A DNA stretch of 64,000 nucleotides from Macrobrachium rosenbergii (taxonomy: Eukaryota > Arthropoda > Malacostraca > Decapoda > Palaemonidae). The notes under the pieces were generated by a model. The model had not been told where the DNA came from, searched no databases, and saw only the letters and a list, made by a program, of their open reading frames with translations. The translations under genes and the position numbers were made by a program. Shown here one piece after another: positions 56,781 through 64,000 of this stretch (the stretch's first letter is position 1; every line of letters begins with the position of its first letter). The DNA is taken from NCBI RefSeq assembly GCF_040412425.1, contig NC_089792.1, positions 23,104,309-23,168,308 on the forward strand, written 5' to 3'.

Positions 56781-57669
56781 AGGCGACAGACGAGCTAGAT
56801 GATCGGGATCACTTGAAAAGAAAGCGAGACGCGGAGGACAACTATACTTCCAGTAGGGCTATGTGGAATGGAAGTAGAGACAGAGAGGACGAATATAATT
56901 CCGGTAGTACTAAGTAGAATCAAGTAAAGGACAAATGAGCCTGAAGCCTAAGGAGGAAGAGGCTCCTCTGATGTCCTTGACTTTCACTTAAAAGGCAAAA
57001 TGTTTCCTTAAGCATTAAAAAAATAAGCCCTTTCAGGGTGTGATCTTAGTCCCATTCTGTTCAAGTAAAAACCCAAGAGCTGTAACTGGACAGATGATTC
57101 TCTCTTCTTCAGTCAATGATGTCCGTTAACTTCCTAAAGGAGAACAGACGGATCTACAGTAGAGCTTGAAAATATCCTCATTATGGCTAAAAATCCCAGG
57201 GAAAAGAGGAAAAGCATCTCCCTGTGAAAATACCTTCTCTAAACGATGACTTGATCTCACTAGTGCATCCTAGTCGAAGCCAGAGGTCACTCGGAAGGGT
57301 GTCTTCTGTGTAAGGTTGCTGAGAAGAGGAACTTAGGGATCAAACAAGGGATTTGTTGTCATTCAAAATACATCCAGGCTCCAGAAAACCAGATTCCTTC
57401 CTCGCTTGGATGCATCAAAGACCAGATAAGGTCGTCAAAAGCTAGGCCCCTGTGTTTAAGCACTTAGTTAAGCATAAATCAATACCCATCCTGATGGAGT
57501 ACGAAAGACGAAGATCTCTTCAGGTACAGAAGGGGTATCCGAAAATGAGCCATAGATGTCTCCAAGAAGAGGGGCAGAGACTGCCCACTTAGAATGGAAG
57601 ACGGGGCTAGGAGAATGACCTATGCAACCACACTAGTTTAGGCAATAAGACTAGCAGAAAAGCCTTGTA

Positions 57670-57942
57670 CTAATGATATTTGAAGCTCTGAATGTTCCTT
57701 GAGGTGGCAAATAGGAACATAGATGGTCTGCCCCATGGACTCCACAGTTCCCACCAGACCAGGGGACATAAGGAAGTACCTGCTCTCAGTTTGTCTACAG
57801 GAACTTTAGATGACTTGAATGAAACTGAATCCGATCTGTTAACAGTAGAAGTTCTCTTGCTTGGAGAGAAAATGAGCGAGAAAACGAGCCTTTCTCCTCT
57901 ACGTACATACACTAGGAATGAAATCTCGTCTAGAGAGAACAA
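57670..57942 (-). pseudogene. RNase H tail fragment of copy B
   Basis: The frame contains VNRSDSVSFKSSK near 57840 and LVWWELWSPWGRPSMFLFAT near 57745. The latter corresponds to the 'W..WG.P.IDLFAT' block after RNase H in copy 1 (LWNLWGRPCIDLFAT). The rest of pol is not readable. Confidence 0.6.
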
Positions 57943-59391
57943 CCGCAGTCCAGGTGTAAACTAAGGTCAAGAAGCACTGAAGCTCCCAAGAGAAATGCTT
58001 ACCTCTCTCTAACAATGTGAGAAGGATCCATCATCAGGGGAGCACGACCCGGAAAGTTTCCGGTTAACCCATGGGTTCCTCGACCAAGATCCGAGGTGAA
58101 GAGCAGAAGACTAGGTCCAGGCTTGGAGGAAGAAGGGAGTTCCCTACTTCATCTATGTATGTACAGCCACCATTGCAGGTCTGACTCATATGAAGTTTGT
58201 CTAACTTGACTAACATCTTGGTGGAAGACAGAGTATACCCAGAACGGTCGACTCATCCACTAATGTTCCAAGAAAGAAGAAAAAATGGCAATATTTGCAG
58301 ACTGTCTGAAACAAGCAGAGATTCCCTAGGCAGACGGAAAGCCTGAAAATTTCGAGAGTTGAGACTGACATCCAAGAAACTGACTCTTGCAATGGAGACT
58401 GTGTTCTGAGGAAGAGGTGATATAGGTCTGTAGGCAAAAATACCAAGGCAGATTGCGACTGTGTCACTCTCACAGTAGAAAAGAAGCACCAAAGTTCTCT
58501 TCTTGAAATTCCAGAGAAAAAGAGTGGAAAGCTCTAAAACCCCTCTCAACTGTCCTTGTCCATACAGGAGAGGATTAAGAGATAATCCGAGGCAATGTCT
58601 CTCAGTAAACACTTAGGAGTCCTCTATCTTCTTACCCTGTGCTCCTGCTGCTAGTCAAGAAAAAACCTTTTCCTTCAAAATCTTGACAAGATCTCCGACA
58701 AGGAGGTCGTGTTCCGTTGAAGCACCAGAGGGAGCTAAGTCCAAAGACACTTGTCTTGCTCCCTTTTCAACAAAAGTCAAACTTCCAACTCCCTGAGAGA
58801 CTTCTTGGAGAATGAAGAAAAAATGCCAGAGGAGGGAGATTCCCTCACCAAGCTCAAAATTTGGGCCACAAAAGTCCCTGTCTGCAAATGACAGGACTCT
58901 GAGACACTAATTGTCACTAAAAAGGGAGCAACATCAGCTCGTCTTGAACCCTAGGCAAAGGTGGGACCGATTGAAGAGAGCCAAAATGTTGTTGAGCGGT
59001 CTGTATGGCACTCAGAGGCGGGAGTCTGATGCTGAAGAGTTGGCGCCTTGATCGGAGACTTGTGCCGGCCACTTGAAAAGCCGGAGCCAGGCATTCTCCG
59101 ATTGGCCCTCAAGAAAGAATAGTGTTCTCAGCAAAGACAGGCGCCATGTACTAAAGAGGAATTGACACCAGACACTAGAAGGCTGGCGACGGGCGCATGA
59201 GACCGGACGATGGGAGCTCTGAAGGTTGTTGCCAGATACCAAAGAGAGCACTGAGCACCTGGAAACTGGTGTCGGGTGTCCGGAAATAGGCGCTGAGAGA
59301 ACAGGAACTGGCGCCAGACACTACAATGATGGCACCAGGTGCTCAGGAAGACGCCAATTCGATGAGAGATGATAACACTACACATCTATCA

Positions 59392-59850
59392 AGGAGCCTT
59401 TCCAGTAGCTGTCTAACACTACACATCCTTCAAGACGCCTTTCCAGTGGCTGTTTGCCGATGCCTGGGAATGTACTACAGATTCGATTGAGGGGGTGACT
59501 GCCCAAGGGCAAACCCCACTGACCTCCCTTGGACTTCCAGCATGCCTCCTCCCAGGTTTAGGGGAGTCTGACAGGGACCTTCATCTAGGAGAGTCAGCAG
59601 GACGAGCAACCACCTCCTCTACTACCCTTCCACCAAGACGCCTTTTCAGTGGCTGTCTGTCGATACCTGGGACTGTGCAACAGGTTTGACAGAGGGGGCA
59701 ACTACCTGGGGGACTTCCCACCAGCCTCCATTGGACTTTCAGTATGACTCCTCCCAGGTCTAGGGGAGTATGACAGCGACTTAGGTCTAGGAGAACTGGC
59801 GGGCCAGATAATCACCTCCTCCACTGCACAACACTCACTTGCAAGGTTAA
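59392..59850. repeat. ~206-bp direct repeats in copy B gag
   Basis: 'gacgcctttccagtggctgt' starts at 59430 and again (one change) at 59636, with a truncated start at 59392. Same unit as 12600-12995 in copy A. Confidence 0.75.
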
Positions 59851-60799
59851 TTTTCTGTTAACCCAGACACAAGACTGGCAATGGTAAGGGAAGGAAGTTA
59901 GGGAGCCAGGTGAGGAAGCCAGTGGATAAACACATAGGGCTAGTAGGAGAGAAAAAGGGTATGTCAGCCTTGTACATTCATGGCTGACTGCTACAACTGC
60001 CCTCCCCCTCCCCAATGGGCGCACTTGGGCGTTCAGGCGCCTTGGCTACACAAAGCACGAGTTGGTGCCAGATGGTAAGTCGCCCGTGGGCGCTTTTGGG
60101 AGCCTTTGGCTGCTCAGAGCACGAGTTGGCGCCAGACAGTAGATGGCACTAGTGGACGCCATTTAGCGGTCATATCATGACCTGGCGTCAGGCTGAAATG
60201 GGTACCAGTGGCTGCTGCTGGTTACTGGAAGTGTGGAACGTGCATGATCTGCACATCAACCTAGATGCGTGTTATCCTTGCACATGAGAAATGAGAAACT
60301 TCTCAGAAAAAAGGTACAATTTCGTAAATGTACTGAGGAAGCAAGTACTCTACACAATACTGTATACTGACGAGGCAAATACTGGGACCGATTCTCAGCC
60401 AACAAAAAGTGTTATAACTTGTTGCACTTATTTAGGTCTCGTACCACTTCCAAAGTGTTTGCAGGGCCTCTGTTACAACATTAAAAGTTTATTCATCAGA
60501 TGTATTGCCCTGAGCATGCATCATCACACTGCAAGTTCCACATTCACTGTGTGATACTCCATATCATAGCATCGATAAACAAAAAAGTTTAAAGTTCGTT
60601 AGAAAGACTTCAAATCCTCAAACTGCCTCAGCTCAAGAGGAAGCTTGCTATAAAATCTAACAGCTGCGAAATAAGCACCCTTCTCTCCTTATTATTTTCT
60701 GTCCTTATACTTTCAATTCTCTGCAAGGGAAAATGTGAGGGTTAAGGGAATATTATTTACTGGCAGCTAGCAAGTCTACTAGGTTCAGTAAACAAATAT

Positions 60800-61500
60800 A
60801 AAATGCAAATCTTTGGCCTAAAGGAATGACGAAACATCCAACAATTACTTTTAAGGCAATTATATAATGATGGCTTGCGAACAGTCTATGCCCTGTAAAC
60901 CCCACTGATGTAAGAATTTGGACTAAAGGAATGGTGTACGATGCAAGAATTACTTTTAGGGCAAAACTACATCAGCTGCTAGCAAGTAGCCTGGGTAAAA
61001 GAAAAAAAAAAAGTTTGCCTGGAATAGCCTACAAGAATGACGAAACATTCCAGAATTACTTTAAGGCAAATAATTGGCAGCTAGCAAGTGCCTATGCCCG
61101 GAAAACACCATTTGAAAATTAATATTAAGGCAAAATTACACTGAAGGCTTGCAAGTAATCTGCGTAAGATGCGGGAATTACATCTGAGAGCAAAACTACA
61201 CCGGCGGCACGCAAGTAGCCAAGGCAAAAAAGTTTTATGGGATTATCCTAAAAGAATGATGAAACATTGAAGAATTACTTTTAAAGCAATTATATCGGTG
61301 GCCTGTGGGTGTGTAAGCCAGGAAGGCACCATTTGAATATTAATTTCAAGGAAAAATTATACCGAAGGCTTGCAAGTAATCTAGACCCCGGTAAACAAAG
61401 CGGAATGCAAAAAATTTAGCCTAAAGGAATAGCGTAATACATACGAGGATTACTTGAGGGCAGAGTTATTATAGGTGGCTCGCAAGCCTAGATGTAAACA
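60800..61500. repeat. Degenerate ~105-bp tandem array in copy B
   Basis: 'aagaatgacgaaacatt..agaattactttt.aggcaa' followed by 'ggc.gcaagta' recurs near 60820, 60925, 61030, 61165 (weak), 61250 and 61430. Spacing is variable at 100-135 bases. It occupies the leader region between gag and terminal repeat. Confidence 0.65.
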
Positions 61501-62592
61501 AAAGACTTTTAGACAAAAGTTCTGATAATGAATCAATAACAAAAACAAGGAAAAAACTCATCCTGAGATTTCATGAAGGTTACTAATATGCATTCAAGTG
61601 GATGTGTACACCACCAAAATCCAGATATATATCCAGAAAATAATGAATACAGCTGGCCCCATACTCGGTGTTCACCCAAGCATGGCAGGAACAGATTGAG
61701 GTTATCAGCTAAAGTCATTCCTAATATTCCCGCTAGTTGGCGGAACTGGTCACGTCTGTGTGTCACCTACACAGACGTGCGAAGTATTACCCGCGAAATT
61801 TTGAATTCAAGCTGCCATGTAAAGTGAACTAATAGCTATGTAATTACTTGGTAAGTTACTTATATAAAACTATAGTCTTTTACAGGCATATACTGTACTT
61901 TCCACTGAACTGACTGTTGGCATTCTCTTTTTCCACTGGAAAAAGGAAAAGTGTAGGGTTGGTGAGAGGTGGGATTATGAACAGTGCAATATATACTGAT
62001 AGGTCTAAATCTTCATCAGATGTGGGATTTGTATCCATTTTTTCCATGGCTAACAATAATTCAATTTTTACAGGATAATTACGTGCAAAAGGATCAGCCC
62101 TTAAAATTATCAGAGATTATCATCTCAAACACTGGTAATTTTCAGCAACTCGAGTCGGAGAGAGAAATGAAAAGAAAGAAAATCAGTACATCACATACAA
62201 GAGAAGCAAGAGAAAGTCAAACTGACTTTCTCACATGCAGATCACATGTGAGATAGGTGAGAAATTTTAAAATTTTAGTTCACTCTAGACTGTTAAACCC
62301 ATGTCCTCTTGCTTTCTCAAATGATTTTAATTTTTGTAAATTTAAAACTAGGGTCACTTTGTTCCGATATCAGAATTTGGAAAATGAATTAGTGAGCTAT
62401 GCATTTATTAGCCAATCAATGTAGAACATCAATTAAATTGTGCAGAGAAGCGCTCTACATTTGAATAGGAACTCATTTGATTTCAATAAAAAAAAATCCA
62501 GCTTTAAAAAACCCACATTTTGTATCTATCACAATTCTTTTTAGTGTTGTTGAAATGTTTCAACTTTCAATGTCCAAAGCTTTAAATCTTAC

Positions 62593-62726
62593 CTTTGAAT
62601 TTGCAGAGTTGGCTTAATGGCTTTACAAACATTGATTACTTCAAACCCAATATTTTCACCTTCTCGATCACAATCTGTCCATATGATAAGGCGGCTGGCT
62701 AAGTTTGCCTCCCTCTCAAGTGTACG
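62593..62726 (-). CDS. TOP3A: TOP3A exon, Toprim DxD motif
   Basis: 134 bp between acceptor tttatttctaaag and donor GTAAG. It encodes [20 protein letters not shown], then [20 protein letters not shown], ending LQIQ plus two bases of an Arg codon. The [12 protein letters not shown] string is the Toprim metal-binding DxDxxG/E region of topoisomerase III, where the two Asp residues hold Mg2+ for strand cleavage and religation. In-phase with the exon at 63306-63515 (phase 0) and with 55559-55677 (phase 2). Confidence 0.95.
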
Positions 62727-62860
62727 CTTTAGAAATAAAGAGACAAAGTTCAAATAAGCAATTATGGTAAAAGGGACATTCCTTCAAGATATACCCTGAT
62801 TTGCACTCTGCTTTTAATACACATATGAAATTTAAAAAGAACTTTAATCATAATGCAATA

Positions 62861-63219
62861 TAGTCAACCCCTGCTATTCACAGGCTCAGCAATTCGTGGA
62901 CCCACCAATTTGCAGATTTCTCTATGGAACATATATACACATTATTCACAGAAAATTCACCTATTCGCAGTATTTTTCACTGAGACATATTCGCTATTTA
63001 CTGTGTTTTCATATCATTTTCTTGACTAAATGCACTTTTTGTGATAAAACTATTAAAATACTCAGGTAAAAGCATATTTAGTTTTTTCTTTTATGTTTAT
63101 TCTATCAAAATAGGCTGTTCTAAGCATTTTTTGAGGGGTTTTAAGTACTGTATTCTCAGATTTTTGCTAACCGTGGGGGGTTAAGGTACACATCGCCCAC
63201 GAAAACCTGGGGTTGACTG
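62861..63219. mobile_element. MITE, Tc1/mariner-pogo type (copy 2)
   Basis: Same family as 39300-39645. TA at 62859-62860 and 63220-63221. The left end tagtcaacccctg (first base changed from the expected C) pairs with ggggttgactg on the right. 359 bp. Inserted in the TOP3A intron between the two upstream exons. An AT microsatellite follows at 63220-63255. Confidence 0.85.
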
Positions 63220-63305
63220 TATATATATTATATCTATATATACATATATATATAATTTATGAAAAATCTTCCTTTTGCATGTTAAGTATATGAAAAATTT
63301 CATAC

Positions 63306-63515
63306 CTTTATGGGATCCATCCCCTCAATGCAGGTCTTGCTAACAGGTGCATCAAAAAGTTGCAAGGGATTACAGCTCTGCCAGTTTTTGTAACTTGGAT
63401 GAAAAGCATAATTCAGAAGATGGCCTGATACTGATGTCATTACCATATGACATCTTGCCCCATTCAAATTAAAATCAAACTCATAGAGTTTATTGTAGAC
63501 ACTGAATCCTTCTGA
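63306..63515 (-). CDS. TOP3A: TOP3A exon, N-terminal part of Toprim
   Basis: Exactly 70 codons in phase 0, between acceptor attcctgaaacag and donor GTATG. It begins SEGFSVYNKLYEFDFNL and contains MVMTSVSGHLLNYAF and NWQSCNPLQLFDAP, matching the segment of human TOP3A that follows the N-terminal VAEKNDAAK box as I recall it. The preceding exon, which should hold that Glu-containing box and the start codon, is not in 63516-64000 and probably lies past the window end. Confidence 0.93.
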
Positions 63516-64000
63516 CTGTTTCAGGAATATTGAAAAAAAAAAAAAAAAAGTTAATTTCTGATAATTCTTTAGGAGTGACTGAACTTGAAATCAAAATTTT
63601 TTACACAAATACTAAAAAAAAATTCCTTTACAATTGATTTTTCTTGCTAGTCACAGATACCAGAGTGTAAGACAAGCACACTCAACACCTGTACACTGTG
63701 GGAGGGAGAGGCAAATCCTCTTATCTGCTTATCTTACCAATGTCTCTTACCAATTTCTGCCCACATCTGCAAAGAAAAGCGAAGTCTCCAAACAATCAGT
63801 TGGAGGAAACTATGCCTTATAAAGAAATGCTTGCATTAATAAAAAAAAAAAACTGCTGAGACATTTTATTACCACCGACTTGTTTAAAATTTAACCATAA
63901 AAAACATCCTAAACATTTTAAACCCATGACTGCAAATACTTTAAAATATCCAAATATGCACAGAACCAGGAAATTAAAAAAACTATTTCAGGCAGATATA
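63516..64000. other. TOP3A: TOP3A upstream intron
   Basis: AT-rich with poly-A/T runs at 63533-63549 and 63840-63852. No exon recognised. The plus-strand ORF at 63634-63822 has no family features. Confidence 0.55.

Larger units (their letters stand above)
55985..61870 (-). mobile_element. Decayed DIRS retroelement copy B
   Basis: Same family as copy A. The lower end (56035-56190) matches 7845-7960. RNase H-tail sequence is readable at 57670-57760, the gag-type region at 57950-60240 matches copy A, and the far end (61650-61870) ends in gctatgtaattacttggtaa like 16460. Recombinase and RT are almost entirely lost. No intact ORF. Confidence 0.7.
55678..62592 (-). other. TOP3A: TOP3A intron of 6.9 kb, mostly DIRS copy B
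   Basis: Donor GTAAG at 62592-62588 and acceptor at 55678. About 5.9 kb of it is DIRS copy B, in the same orientation as the gene. 61875-62590 has no other feature that I can recognise. Confidence 0.85.

Noticed and set aside
63634..63822. Plus-strand ORF near the window end as a gene
   Set aside because: No start context, domain or splice pattern; it lies in the TOP3A intron.

Overview
This is a eukaryotic nuclear window, most likely from a decapod crustacean. Host coding sequence is split by spliceosomal introns and rare. Most of the DNA is transposon remnants and microsatellites, including several DIRS-type tyrosine-recombinase retroelements of a kind known to be abundant in decapods. The tRNA-derived SINE and other interspersed repeats also look like decapod repeats from memory; no database was searched. 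One 500-base run of N is an assembly gap.

Host genes. (1) Four consecutive exons of DNA topoisomerase III alpha (TOP3A) lie on the minus strand at 63306-63515, 62593-62726, 55559-55677 and 53811-53981. All have clean splice sites and compatible phases. They cover most of the Toprim domain and the start of the core. The first exon and the exons carrying the catalytic tyrosine were not found. (2) A single exon at 35802-36585 (minus) encodes the C-terminus of an unidentified multi-pass membrane protein and carries one apparent single-base frameshift.

Layout. 1-7480: tandem modules resembling DIRS ends, then a nearly complete DIRS element on the minus strand (gag, RT-RNase H, tyrosine recombinase) with 133-bp inverted terminal repeats that are identical base for base. 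Its recombinase ORF is intact while gag and RT are broken. 7390-16495: a second, decayed DIRS copy (A) that hosts a Merlin-like DNA element (9022-9832) and a 2.2-kb TTAA-flanked element full of ~375-bp tandem repeats (13910-16100). 16528-17654: a DNA element with 39-bp inverted ends. 17690-19500: an LTR-retrotransposon integrase fragment joined to a DIRS gag remnant. 19800-20085: a SINE. 22206-22931: a ~360-bp-arm inverted repeat. 23100-25630: Harbinger-like, Penelope-like and MITE fragments. 27627-27874: four 62-bp tandem repeats. 36803-41672: DIRS copy C with recognisable inverted ends, interrupted by a MITE and a LINE fragment. 42386-42738: a MITE. 45300-50280: DIRS copy D. 51550-52049: the gap. 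54690-55290: a LINE reverse transcriptase with its 5' part inverted. 55985-61870: DIRS copy B, which accounts for most of the 6.9-kb TOP3A intron. 62861-63219: a MITE.

The two host genes share no visible functional link. The rest is best read as a nested record of transposon insertions. The DIRS copies mostly lie with coding strand minus, and later elements have inserted into several of them.
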